64,000 nt of DNA from Ciona intestinalis. Its lineage: Eukaryota > Chordata > Ascidiacea > Phlebobranchia > Cionidae. The notes below the pieces were generated by a model. It had not been told where the DNA came from. It saw nothing but the letters and a program-made list of their open reading frames with translations, and did no database searches. Numbering within the stretch: the first letter of the stretch is position 1; the number at the start of each line of letters is the position of its first letter. Shown piece by piece: positions 13,301 to 23,815 of this stretch. The stretch covers positions 310,001 to 374,000 of the forward strand of contig NC_020168.2 in NCBI RefSeq assembly GCF_000224145.3, given 5' to 3'. Both the position numbers and the translations under genes were made by a program.

Positions 13301-16300
13301 TTATCCTTTGCTACAATCCCACAGTGGCAAGCTCACCAACAAGTCCATCTCGCTGCCAACGTCGCTTCAGTGTTCGGGCAGTACGGCTTCATGTACATGC
13401 AAGGATTAATGGGGGATGAGCAGAAAACCGAAGACAAGAAGGTGGAAGAAAAATCTGTCAGTGATTCGTGGTCCAACAACACAGATAAGTTGGGTTGGAA
13501 TGGCCAACAGCCATGGATGAAACATAGTATCGAACAGAAGTTGCCAAATCAAGCAAGAACAATCTCAGACGACAAGGCGAGCACTATTCGTTCGCGATTG
13601 GTCACTCCACCCATGGGAGGAGCAAAGAGGAAAATATCAACTTCTCCCACTCTCTCTCACTCCTCCTCTTCCTCCACAAGCCCATCCATGGTTCAGAACA
13701 GCATGATGCGACAAAAAGGTAAGAATCTGACCAAAGAATGTATCAAACTGTCATCTTATCATATTTTTTTTAATTTTTAGAAAATTCAAGTTGACATTGT
13801 TAAAATGAAATTAAAATGCCTATTGATTACTGCACTGTAGACAAATCCAGTGTAGATCTGTTTACCCTGTCAGGTGTATAGTGCAAATGACCTAACAGAA
13901 TGTTCCAAACAGTATTGTAAAGACTTATTGCTCTACTATTGTATCCATGCAGGTGCGTATATGGATGAACGGGATTCACTGGGTAAAGACCCAAAAAGAT
14001 TGCGAACAACAATTACTCCAGAACAATTGGAATATCTTTACCAACAGTACCTTGTGGATTCGAGTCCAAGTCGTAAAATAATCGAGCAAATATCGGAAGC
14101 TGTTGGTTTAAAAAAGAGAGTTGTACAGGTGAGATATGCATTATAATGTAATTGTATAAAATTTTAATATAATTGGTCATCTGGTTTAAATCTTTGATAC
14201 TTTATAATGTAATGGCAAAAACCTGCCTAAATCCTAGGTACTCTTACAAGGCATCACCCATATAGTATAGAAGCATGATCTAAATATTTACCAGTTAATC
14301 AGAATCTATGGATGTTTTACACATTTTAAATGCAGGTTTGGTTCCAAAACACTCGCGCCCGGGAAAGAAAAGGCCAATTCCGTTCGTCTGTAGCAAGATG
14401 TTCAAGCGGGCAGGTTCAGTACAAATTCTGCCAACTTTGTAGGATGGTGTTTCGTAGCAAGATTGAGCTGGATACTCACATGCAAGTGCGACACAACGAA
14501 CATTCGTCCAAGGATGAACCTGCGGACAAAAAAGTGAGTTTATTTTACTTTTAAATTAAGTTTATTTTCATCAAATCACAACTGTCTGTTTTTAATAGTA
14601 TACCTACCTAACCTGCCTACATTTAATTCTGCAAAACCTAACTACATCTAACTGCTACATAACAGTAATAACTATTAACTAGTGTAACTATGTATATATT
14701 CTATACTTCTTCATTCTTTACCTAATTTTACCTAAAAAGGATAAAATTTCACCTACTCTGATTATCATTATTTTACAGACTTATTATTATTTCCAGACTT
14801 ATAATTATTTAATTCTGTAATTTCTATACCCACAGATGCGTCTCGCTATTGGTTCCCCCCAACTTTCTCAATCTCCAGCCATAAACAGAGACACGGTTCA
14901 ACAAGATTATAGAAAATTCGACAATTCTCGTAGTTCTAGCGACCAAGGAAACAAATCAATGCACAGCATGCATGAAAATGCTCCATCACCGATGCGCTTG
15001 CAAAACCAAACACAGAAACCAAAACAAGAAAATAATTTCCTGAAAGGTAATGATACACATCCTGAATCCACTACCTTCACTTTAAAAATTGTTTGACCTG
15101 GTTGCCTATAGCCCAGAGGTTGTGGGTTCGAGGCTTGGCACTGCTACCTCCTGTCGGCTTATGTATCCTTCCAAAACAATATTCACCCAGAAAGTTACAT
15201 ATTAATATGTAGTAACTCGTAAGCAGGCACAAGGTGCATAAAACAGAACACCCATGTTATAACGACTACCTCCACTAAGCAAGGATAAATAAGTACAATT
15301 TTCACTTTTTCTTGTGTTTTATTCAGAATCCAATTACAATGCTGACACAGCTCGAACAAATCACATCAACAGTTTGAAGCAATTGTTTGGCGGCGCCAAT
15401 GCGAACACGCCATCCACTCTTGATCTGCAACAAAAGCTAGCTGCACTTTACGCATCTAGAAAAGAAGTTTACCAATCCATCGACCCGAGCCCACTACTTG
15501 CTCTGCAGTTGCCAACATCGAGCACCGAAACAAACCAGCAAATTGTTCCACGATCCAGCGAAAATATTTCAACACCACCTCCAGTTAACTCAACATCCCA
15601 GAAAAACACATCAAATATTGCTGTTTCATCTAAAACTGGCAATGAACAAAGCCAGGATAAATCTTTCCAACAGGATATATCGGCTACCCACCAGACTTCT
15701 GACACTGCTGCAATTTCTCCTCATTCACCAACCAGCAAGCAAAAGTTCCTTGCTTATATGAATGGTAAGTGTAACATATATTACTGTAGAGTAAGATAGA
15801 CACCCTTAGCAAATAATATTTCATGTCCAGATGGTGTTTTTAACAATAAATAATACTCTTTTAAAGTTGATGATAGGGTTACATAATTCTGTAAATAATC
15901 TTTTTTTACTACTAAATGGGTCCATAAAATAGAATTAAAACAGTGACGCTCTTTCCCCAACCTACTATATTTTAATCTTTTCAATACAATAGGCATAAAT
16001 GTTATGGCTTTCTTTATTATCAGAAGGCACCTACGCGACTCCAAAGAGATATCGCACACAGATGACATCTGTACAAGTTCGAGCTCTGAAGAGTTGCTTC
16101 CGCTCGTACAAGACACCATCCCTTACTGAGTGTGAAGTGCTGGGCAGTGAGATTGGATTGCCTAAGCGAGTTATTCAAGTAAGTAAGACCAAAGATCTGC
16201 AATTGCTTCAACAGAGTGGTACCTTATGGATTGACTAAATTGTGAGTCATCCACAAAGTTACATACGTGGTAACTCGTCAGCGGCACGAAGTGTATGAAA

Positions 16301-18025
16301 CATAACACCTGTGTTAAAACATTTTTTTTCGTTGTCCTGCTCTGCAGTAAACAAGATACATTGCTTCAATATAATGTTATTAGCCTCACAATTTGCAACT
16401 AAATTAAACATTTCAAAACAGGTTTGGTTCCAAAACGCACGGGCCAAGGAAAAGAAATACAAACTGCAGAATCCAGATTGCCAAGACAAATATTCTGACC
16501 AGTAAGTTTCATTCTTAACAACTTTTTGGTCATTTTAAACCAACTTGGTCATTTTAAATCTTTTAACACTCATACATTTATCATAGGAGTCAACTAACTG
16601 AATGTCCAACATGCTTCCCAATCGTCCGATTTTCGCTTGCTGCAGAAGTGAGAGAGCACGCCTTCTCACACATCCACCTACAACAGCTGATGAAGGGTTC
16701 CGACTCTGGATTAAGCAATGAACCAAGACACAGTAAGTTTGTAGTATATCTTGTTATAGAGCGACGATAACATAATTCCAACTTCAGGGGTGTCAGGGTA
16801 GCTTCTCACCATAATTTTTTAAGCGAAGGTGATTGTTTTGACCCCCCAGCTTTACATCCTAATACAAAAATGTAACTGTAATTTAACAATATCCTAGATG
16901 TAATTTAATAAAGGTGATGCTTTAATGGTGACATAATGTATCTTTTACAGGTTACAACAGCAGTCCCAGTTCTTCTCATGGTAGTTTCGATAACTCTTAC
17001 ATGGCAGACCAGCCAATGAGCGATACACAACACTCTGAACAGTTTCTGTTCAATCACGTCCAAAGCAGCGCCGCAGAACCTTCCAGTACGTCAAGTCTGA
17101 CACCAAGCTCTGCTGAATACAGCTGTGCGCAGACGATGAGTCGGCTTTCGAGCGCCGAAAGCTTAAACGCCGCAGATACAGCGATGCATGAAGCTTCAGG
17201 TTCAACAACACCAGATAAAGAAGGTTGGTATTGTGGTATTCAGATGTGGAACATAAGTCCTGTATTCTATGTGGGTGAGGTCGTTGTAGAGGACCTGGGA
17301 CTTTGGGCAATTTGGCCCATTACCCCAACACCCAGACAGCTTCATATTCATGCCAATAGTGCGACTCTAGCCTGGAACCAATCTGCAACACATAGTCCTG
17401 GTCTAAGTGTTGCCAATAAATATTAGTTGTTACATATGCCCATGTAAAGTAGCCTATATTCAGATATCCGAACATATTTTACATAACAGAAGCCGATCAT
17501 TCCTCTGAATACACAAATGCTCTGATGAGCAACCCAGCGTTGTTGCAGCAATACCAGCAAGCTGTCCAGAAGATGATGACTGGCGGCAATGAGGTAAATA
17601 AAGTATTTCGAAACTCTTGCTATTTCTGTTCGAAACCTGTTCTGATTTGTAAAATAATTGATTTACCTGCAGGTTATAAACGATGCAGATGCCCAAAGCA
17701 TGCACCAGGCAAGACTACAAGCTTTTCAAAGATCGCTTTATAAGGTAAGTAAATCTATAGGGTTGCGAAAACTCTATGTTGTGTACGTTAAGTGGTTATG
17801 TTACATTCATTCATACTATGAACATAAGTAGTTTGAATGTTGTTGAGAAATAAATGGGCCAACTTTTGCCTAAATCCTAGGTCTTCTGGCAAGCACCTTG
17901 CCTAAATAGAATAGAACAAAAGAATTGAAGGATAGCCCAGATTTTAATTTAAAACTTTTCATTAAAATAGTTTTTTTTATTAGATGTTAAATCTTCCCCA
18001 CACATCTGCAGCTGGAGGTCGATAG
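1314..18025 (+). CDS. Zfhx: ZFHX3/4-type zinc-finger homeobox transcription factor (5' end outside window)
   Basis: Large nuclear DNA-binding protein of the ATBF1/ZFHX family. I chained 30 exons with GT-AG borders and consistent phase (7761 nt, 2586 aa plus stop): 1314-1763, 1917-1997, 2198-2331, 2676-2799, 3301-3504, 3779-4079, 4470-4690, 5175-5360, 5481-5684, 7360-7494, 7836-7937, 8206-8295, 8634-8748, 8917-8981, 9242-9364, 9728-9827, 9908-9981, 10291-10399, 10671-13718, 13953-14128, 14336-14533, 14836-15046, 15327-15764, 16024-16178, 16422-16501, 16587-16732, 16951-17223, 17490-17593, 17673-17744, 17984-18025. Family-diagnostic fingers are visible, e.g. [11 protein letters not shown] (2300), [19 protein letters not shown] (3325) and [12 protein letters not shown] (3985). 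Four homeodomains lie at about 12020-12199, 12783-12960, 13995-14375 (split by an intron) and 16040-16460 (split); the first ends [12 protein letters not shown], the others contain WFQNxR/A. Finger-like motifs also lie at about 11303, 13289, 14431 and 16603. The protein ends soon after a Q-rich LLQQYQQ segment, so the last fingers of vertebrate ZFHX3 seem absent. The exon 9728 donor may instead be 9818. Confidence 0.93.
2373..2513. mobile_element. MITE copy (shortened)
   Basis: Ends TATAGTAGGGC... and ...CCCTCTACTATA with GTCCCATCTTCC near the right end: family TIR in a ZFHX intron. Confidence 0.75.
3537..3722. mobile_element. MITE copy, second subfamily
   Basis: GGGGTTAGATGGATACCGT at the left and CCGTCTTACCCCTGCCTAATA at the right edge, trimmed; interior GAGTCGCGGGGATAAGG and GTGGGACGACAAAG shared with 46378-46561. 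Confidence 0.65.
4235..4352. mobile_element. SINE 3' part
   Basis: CTCGCGTGGCGGGTTATAAT, then CATACACCTCGTGTCCGATT and TACGAGTTGCCACGTGTGTA: conserved end of the composite SINE (minus orientation). A further scrap lies at 4750-4802. Confidence 0.65.
5685..7359 (+). promoter_or_regulatory. Long ZFHX intron dense in TAAT homeodomain-type sites (candidate enhancer)
   Basis: This 1675-bp intron is by far the longest in the gene apart from its unseen 5' part. Between about 6130 and 7180 it holds many AATTA/TAATT cores, e.g. near 6142, 6156, 6493, 6523, 6825, 6838, 6965, 7038, 7072, 7119 and 7139. Neither the MITE nor the SINE common elsewhere is obvious in it. Regulatory function is inferred from motif density only. 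Confidence 0.35.
7538..7800 (-). mobile_element. Composite SINE, near full length
   Basis: Conserved end at 7548-7640 and, reversed, a tRNA-like part near 7735-7795 (GAGCCTTGAACCCGG as a B-box-like site, GTCAGGCGCTATAACC). Confidence 0.65.
7975..8172. mobile_element. MITE copy
   Basis: TTGGGGTAAGATGG at left, CCCATCTTACCCACTGAACT at right, ZFHX intron. Confidence 0.75.
9377..9562. mobile_element. MITE copy, degenerate
   Basis: ACTGGGGTAAGATGGTACAT at left; right end eroded. Interior TTTGGTACAAACAAAGAATA matches the family. Confidence 0.6.
10053..10265. mobile_element. Two adjacent SINE 3' parts
   Basis: The motif TTATCCTCGCRYGGCGKGGC ... TTACCACGTRTGTAACTT occurs twice in a row (10058-10150 and 10151-10250). 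Confidence 0.7.
10438..10602. mobile_element. MITE copy
   Basis: ACAGTGGGGCAAGATGGGAC at left and GGTGTCCCATATTTCCCC at right, directly before the large ZFHX exon. Confidence 0.75.
15098..15292 (+). mobile_element. Composite SINE
   Basis: tRNA-like head CCTATAGCCCAGAGG with B-box-like GGGTTCGAGGC at about 15100-15135, conserved end at 15195-15290 (AGTAACTCGTAAGCAGGCAC). Confidence 0.65.
15783..15970. mobile_element. MITE copy, second subfamily
   Basis: GTAAGATAGACACCCTTAGC at left and CTCTTTCCCCAACCTACTAT at right. Confidence 0.65.
16247..16330 (+). mobile_element. SINE 3' part
   Basis: CACAAAGTTACATACGTGGT and GTATGAAACATAACACCTGT; ZFHX intron. Confidence 0.6.
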
Positions 18026-19050
18026 AGAGTCTTCGAATTTCCGCACAACGAGTAAGTACAATACTTCACTCTTTTTTTGCAAAACAATGTAATAGGTTTT
18101 TTACCGTCTACAGAGCCATAGCTTTCTAGCTTTATTGTTGTTTTTTTTGCAACAGTGTAATGGGTGAATAATATCCACATTAATACAATCTGTAAAGATA
18201 CTTATTCGGCAGCAATGAACACCATCTAATTAATCTCCTCCTTTCAGCTGTGTTCCCGTACTGCGTCTTTTGTTCCACTTCTAAGTTTCACCTTTGTACA
18301 AAGAAAGTATTCACAACAGGCACAAGCTACAATAACATATACAGCAATGAATTCTTTACAAGTTGTCCCCCTTCTTCAAGTTAATGAAGTTTCCACATTC
18401 TGCATGGCAGAAATCCCACCAATCAACACATCTCTTATATACTGCAATATCCCAATATAATCTGCCATTGTATAATATCTGAGTATTGCAGCGACATATA
18501 TTGCTTTGTATTATTGATTATACCACCAATGTGTGCCGGTAGACAAGTATCTGCAGTATAGACAGGCCGAATAGTATCGCTTTTATTTTCTACGCAGTAT
18601 CATCTATTTCTCAGTTTCTATTTTAGTTCTGTATTCCTCGTAATCGGTACGAATTTCACGCCCCATGACTGCGATTAAGTGTTCCGTCCAATTATTTCGT
18701 TGCCTTTCTCACATTTTTTTTAATCCTATTTTTTCTTTGGAATTTTCTCGTTTCGTCACCAAACATAGTTGTTATCGCATCCATCGAGATGCATCTGTCG
18801 CTCGTGCCTTATTATGACAAACTCTTCAATTTTCTTTTACAATTCCTCAGCAAAATTCCAAATGCTAAGCGTCACCGCCAACAATACGCGATGTCAACTT
18901 GTTTTTCATTCATTTCTTTGCCTTACTTTCCCAAAACCATGTATTTTTTTCTGCTGTACTTTGTTGCCTTCACACAGGCCAATCTTGTATACTCCCTGAT
19001 TCCAGTGTCTCATGTTACGTTTGCTTCTCACCGAAGTGAAAATAAATGAA
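18026..19050 (+). other. Probable 3' UTR of the ZFHX gene
   Basis: Follows the TAG at 18023-18025. AATAAA occurs at 19041-19046, a plausible poly(A) signal. A donor-like GTAAGT near 18053 and an acceptor-like tttcag near 18245 suggest an optional intron within the UTR. No other coding signal was found. Confidence 0.45.
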
Positions 19051-19645
19051 GTAGATGGTTAATAATAAATGGAGCTAGTTCATACAAACTTGAATGCAAT
19101 TAATTTAAAAGTAACTTTTAAAACACACGTAATATGTTCTCCCGCATAAAATATACTTACATATAGGTGTAGTGGTATCAGCCGAAAAAAATATAATATG
19201 CTTGTCAGGTTTTATTTGTCAGTGTAGGCTGCAGCGTGAGACTTAATACTGTCATGCATTTGAAAAAGTAATTAGGTACTTACTATTTATAATACTGCGC
19301 ATGCCTAAGAAAATTGCAAAAAACAAAATGGACGAAAAAGCGACAAAGTGTAAACTCACCAGACGAATAGTTTTCCCAATAAATGGTTAAAAGTAAGGCA
19401 CAATGGAACATGCATGCAAAACCAAGAACTTAAGCTGAGCGTGGCACTTGTGAATACTGCAAAGTAAATGCTACATTCTGTACGTTGCGTAGTAAAGGCT
19501 AGAGATTCTTTACGAAAATGGAAACATATTAAAATAGGAAAACGCATACATGAAATGAAGTGCAATTAAAATGAATTAAAATAAAAAAAAAAACAATTAC
19601 AGAATACTTTAAATGTGCAATAATGCAGCTTCATTATTATTATGG
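19051..19645. other. Intergenic AT-rich DNA
   Basis: No exon or recognisable repeat was seen. It separates the convergent 3' ends of the ZFHX gene (plus) and the F-box gene (minus), so it may hold the 3' UTR of the latter. Confidence 0.5.
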
Positions 19646-20800
19646 CTACAGTTCAGTTTCTTCATCTGGTGCTGTGGAATACAGAGTGCTGGTCTTAAGG
19701 GTTCTTGTCTTTTTGATTTTATCAATTACTTCATCACTTAAGGTGCAGTAACAGTGCAGTGCTTCAAGCTTTGAGCATCTAGATACCAAGTCTAAGAGTG
19801 CAATGTCAAGGCCTGGTGGAGCTTTACGTCTTATATCCATGCTAGTGTGAAAAGAAAGATATTTTAGGCTGGAGGAAAACGTTACTCCGATATGAACCAG
19901 TTCATCAGTGAGCCAGCCATATACTTTTAAATGTAGGGAAACTAAAGGAATTCCTTCACACAGCAAAGGTATTATAATGTGGTGTGGCATGGAGTGGTGA
20001 AATCGTACCGTGACTTCGGCACCGGGCAGTGTCAAGGAGAAACGGTGCCATGCCTCACGTGGTATCATCTCATTGTACTTGTCACTACGGTTGCATAGGA
20101 GTGAAATTCTTTTTATCGCAGATCGATCTTCTGCACAGAAAGCTTCCAAGACCCCAGCATTCACACAGTGATAGAAAGTGTGCAGCTCTGTCAGTAGTGG
20201 GCAGGACTTGACAAGCTTTAGAACTCCTTCCGGTGTAACATTGTCAATCAAACAAGAATTTTGAAGACGGACGATTCGCAGAAACTGATGTTGGAGAGCG
20301 ATGATTGAAAGGAGATCGTTGTCAAATGCAATATTGCACTGGTTCAGATCAATGCAGCTCAAATTAAAAACAATTTCCGACGAAGGTTTTCGAGAAAACA
20401 GCTTCTTTAGCTTGTCTAAAATAACACTACCATTGAAACACAGTGGGTTCAAACCGGTGAAATTAAGCGTAAACTTTTGCAGCCTTTTCTTCTCCAAGGC
20501 AGTTAGCTCATCCATCACATAGCAAGCTCTGTCCCTGCTGATCTTTTGGCGCTGGTTAAGAAATATCTCAACCTCCTTCAACTCATTGCAATATTTCTCA
20601 ATAGCAGTCACGGCAAGACCCTCGCTGTCTACGTCTGTGTCAAATTTAAAGAGAAACCGACTCCATAGTGCTGGGTGGTGGAAACAGTCCGACCACCATT
20701 TACAGACGAGACTTGTGTTTAAGCGATCGTTCATTGGTAAGTAGGAGTAAACCTCTACAAGGATGTGCTGTGGTAAAGAAGACCATGATAGATACTCCAT
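19646..20800 (-). CDS. F-box protein with leucine-rich-repeat-like C-terminal region
   Basis: Single open frame of 384 codons. Residues about 4-50 form an F-box (LPQHILVEVYSYLPMNDRL, then VCKWW and PALW), the segment that binds Skp1 in SCF ubiquitin ligases. The remainder has irregular leucine-rich segments (for example LTELHTFYHC, LVSLHLKVYGWL, LKYLSFH, LEALHCYC) that would select substrate. The layout resembles the FBXO39/FBXO33/FBXL8 group; I cannot pick the exact orthologue. The ATG at 20800 opens the F-box directly, and a splice-acceptor-like cctgtacag lies about 10 nt upstream of it on the minus strand, compatible with a 5' UTR intron or spliced-leader trans-splicing. No introns interrupt the CDS. 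Confidence 0.82.
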   Translation of the reverse strand: MEYLSWSSLPQHILVEVYSYLPMNDRLNTSLVCKWWSDCFHHPALWSRFLFKFDTDVDSEGLAVTAIEKYCNELKEVEIFLNQRQKISRDRACYVMDELTALEKKRLQKFTLNFTGLNPLCFNGSVILDKLKKLFSRKPSSEIVFNLSCIDLNQCNIAFDNDLLSIIALQHQFLRIVRLQNSCLIDNVTPEGVLKLVKSCPLLTELHTFYHCVNAGVLEAFCAEDRSAIKRISLLCNRSDKYNEMIPREAWHRFSLTLPGAEVTVRFHHSMPHHIIIPLLCEGIPLVSLHLKVYGWLTDELVHIGVTFSSSLKYLSFHTSMDIRRKAPPGLDIALLDLVSRCSKLEALHCYCTLSDEVIDKIKKTRTLKTSTLYSTAPDEETEL

Positions 20801-21049
20801 GGCACAAAACTGTACAGGTTAAGGTACAAATTAAACTCCTACTCCACCAGACACATATCTGTTCGTAGAAAATAAAAGCATTAAAATTGTTGATAATTGT
20901 ATGACAAGAAAACAATGTATTAGGTAAAGTAGTGTAAGAAGTAAAATTGAAAATAGCAACCTTAAACTATGACGCATTGGGAGTTCGTTATTTAAAAATA
21001 TTTTCTAAAACAAAGATAGCAGCTTAATATTTTAGCCGAAGTAAAAAAT

Positions 21050-21499
21050 TTATGGCAATCTGAAAAGTTTAAGATGAGAATCTAATCCCATGTTCTTGGA
21101 TCCTGCATCAGGAGTTTTGTTCCCAATATCATTTGATGCATATTCAGATCTTTGCTGCATGTAACCTATGTATTGCGCGAGAACACTTTCGCATGCAGTC
21201 TCGCATTCAGTTAAGTAATCCAAGTCCAGATCTAAATGTTTGTCCAACTTTTCCAAAGCTGCAAAGACGTAGTTTTCACGCGATTCATCGCTTGCAGATT
21301 CTTCTGCGAATTCCTCTCGTAGTTTGTCCTTCACTTTATTCACAGCATCCAAGTTTTTCTTTGCGATCGCGTGATGCAGGTGAGAAATATTTACAGAATT
21401 TTGTAATTTTTTCGGGAAAAGAGATTTGAATTCCTCCAAGTTCATGGAGAAGGTGTTGCTCTGAATGATTCTCTGTTCCACTTCATTTAAATCCATCAC
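21050..21499 (-). CDS. Small acidic helical protein, possibly PMF1/Nnf1-like kinetochore subunit
   Basis: Open frame of 149 codons, charged and apparently helical. The stretch KLREEFAEES, then VFAALEKLDKHLD and VLAQYIGYMQQR recalls the order of elements in PMF1/Nnf1 of the MIS12 kinetochore complex (REE, ALDKI, APYFLQQR). This is pattern memory, not an alignment, so the function is tentative. It lies 249 bp upstream of the F-box gene on the same strand and is intronless like it. The start could be either of two adjacent ATGs (21499 or 21496). Confidence 0.55.
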   Translation of the reverse strand: MMDLNEVEQRIIQSNTFSMNLEEFKSLFPKKLQNSVNISHLHHAIAKKNLDAVNKVKDKLREEFAEESASDESRENYVFAALEKLDKHLDLDLDYLTECETACESVLAQYIGYMQQRSEYASNDIGNKTPDAGSKNMGLDSHLKLFRLP

Positions 21500-22243
21500 A
21501 ATGTTCAGATCTTAGCTTAATAAAAGCACCCAAATCAATATAAAATGTTATATTTGATCACTTTAGTATTAGCGATATAGGCTACTATAGTAATATAGGC
21601 TAGACCGCTAGAGAATACAATCTATAAAACTTTACAAAAAGTGAATACATAATAATTGAACTAAAAACAAGTAAAATAGATAAAAAAAACAATACCATTA
21701 CATGGCAAGATGAAAGTGCTGAACTTTGGTGCTGTTTTAATAAATATATATTTATAAACATAACTGGAAGGTGGAACTAGGAATAAGTATTAAGACAAAG
21801 TATATGGTGTGTAATAGATTTAGTGGTGGCATTGAGCCTTGAATCCAGTTACCTCTGGTTAAGGAATAGGCATGACTACATAACATAAGTGCGGTAAACT
21901 ATAAGAAAAAAAATATTTATAAACATAACTGGAAGATGGAACTATGAATAAGTATTAAGACAAAACGTATGGTGTGTAACAGGAGACATGTTAGAACTGT
22001 TACCCCATCCACAAAGCCGGCATGTAAAATTTAAAAAAATAAAAGCCACTACTTCTACTCAATAAGTACTTTAGCAATACACGCAGCATTTGTAAAATAA
22101 TTTACAGCAACAACAAGCGAAAACATTACAAACAAAATTAAAAAAAAGTTAAAATCAGAGAAAATACAGGAAGACACAATTCATTTATCGGTTATAGAAA
22201 TAAAAATTTTGCAATTCTTGGCATTCATAGTTCATTGATGTTC
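21500..22243. other. Intergenic DNA with a partial direct repeat
   Basis: About 75 bp at 21741-21815 recur at about 21908-21983 (shared ATAAACATAACTGGAAG and ATAAGTATTAAGACAAA). Between them lies a fragment like the tRNA-related end of the local SINE (ATTGAGCCTTGAATCC near 21830). No coding signal was seen. Confidence 0.55.
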
Positions 22244-22999
22244 TTAATCATCATGTTCATCACTGCTTTCCTCTTCATCTGGTGTTGATGTGCTGTCTGG
22301 GATATCTGTGTTATTGTTGTATGTAACTTCACCAGCTCCAAATGGACAATCCATCATTGTGCGAGTGTTTACAGTAGTTTTATTGCCAGTTACATTTTCC
22401 TCTTTCGCTAAATTGTTGCTTTTACCCATATCAATCATGATGTTACCACTTATATTAGAGTTGGCAAACTCAACAGGTGAAGAATGAACCTGGTTTAAAC
22501 CTGGAATGCTTTTGTTTCTTGTGCCAACTATAGGAAAATGCTCAGGAAGAAAAAACATTATTTCATCTACCTTAAGTTTACCATCTGTGCTCGAGATGAG
22601 ACATTCCAACCACTGAGACTCAAAATTATCTTCATTATTCAAACATGCTAGACTGAAGTTAATTTGCTGGGTGTAACCAAGGGAAAAGAGTTTCTTAAAG
22701 CTGATTGCTTTTGAATCTGGATTTGCAACCAATTTCTCATGCCAGATGCGTATGCAGAGATTTGGTGAGTTTGGTCCCAATCCATCCGTTACAACAAATC
22801 GACCTTTTGCGATTTCTGATCCACCATGAATCAGGTAATCTTTCATATGGTAGTCTGAAAAATTATCACACAGTCGGACACATACACAGTAACCGTTGGT
22901 GTACGGACGGTAAATTACAAAGTTGATAACTTTTTTTATCTTCATTCCGAGAAGAAATGCAATCCAGACATACAGTTGGTAAACAATTATAGAAAACAT
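22244..22999 (-). CDS. Unrecognised 251-aa protein with hydrophobic N terminus and acidic tail
   Basis: Single open frame. The N terminus (about residues 2-20) is hydrophobic and could be a signal anchor. The middle (about 40-160) looks like a compact beta-rich domain with CIRIWHEKL and WLECLISS. The rest is S/T/N-rich and ends in an acidic tail (DEEESSDEHDD). I do not recognise the family; a PLAT/C2-like fold is only a guess. It shares strand and lack of introns with its neighbours on both sides. On the minus strand an AG acceptor-like site lies about 8 nt before the ATG. Confidence 0.6.
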   Translation of the reverse strand: MFSIIVYQLYVWIAFLLGMKIKKVINFVIYRPYTNGYCVCVRLCDNFSDYHMKDYLIHGGSEIAKGRFVVTDGLGPNSPNLCIRIWHEKLVANPDSKAISFKKLFSLGYTQQINFSLACLNNEDNFESQWLECLISSTDGKLKVDEIMFFLPEHFPIVGTRNKSIPGLNQVHSSPVEFANSNISGNIMIDMGKSNNLAKEENVTGNKTTVNTRTMMDCPFGAGEVTYNNNTDIPDSTSTPDEEESSDEHDD

Positions 23000-23815
23000 G
23001 ATGATATCTTAACAGAAAATTAGTTCACCTAAATCTGTAACAACATACAGATACAGTATTAGTATAAAAACTACACCAAGTCTTCAGTTACAAATAACAA
23101 CAAAAAGTTAAACAGTCAAAGTAATGACTAATGATGGTCAGGTGGTGGCATCCAGCTTTAAATCTGGTTACCTCTGATTAAAGGATAAGCACAACTATTG
23201 CATCATAAATGCAGTGTAAGAAATCACTCAACAGTTCTGTTTTACACACCTCATGCCTGCTTACAGTTAACTATATAATGTAGATATGTTTCTATAAGGA
23301 TGATCTTTTTGAGAATTATTTGATTTTTTGAAGAGAGTTAAATGAACCAAGTAGCATTTTATTAAAAATAATATGAAATATGAAGATCTAAAATTTATCT
23401 CACCTACAAATCAGGGGTAAATTTAAACATCAGGGTTCACTTAATGCTACTCCATGTATTTGTACTCTGTCTATGTGCCAGATGCCTTGGATCAGTTAGA
23501 TGTCGCTTGACATTCATGCAAATAATGTCTTCTTAAATTGTTTAACAACTTCTAAACGTATCAAGCCTAGGCAGATTCATTTCTCGTGGTTTTTGGTTTT
23601 GATTTGTTTGCGGAAATCATTTATTGTATACTTTTATCTATACGAGCTGACCAGATTTCAAATTCATTACCAATATTATGACGACCCTATATCTGTAAAG
23701 TAAAATAATAAGTCTTTTGAATTAATTTGAAGATTTCACCACAAATAGAACTTGGCCCATTCACGAAAACATCACAATAACACAAACAAGATCAAAATCA
23801 TAATAATTGTTGTTT
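23000..23815. other. Intergenic DNA with a degenerate SINE fragment
   Basis: About 23125-23280 resembles the local composite SINE (GGTTACCTCTGATTAAAGG, then CACACCTCATGCCTGCTTAC). The rest is AT-rich with no supported exon and probably includes the MIPEP 3' UTR. Confidence 0.45.
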
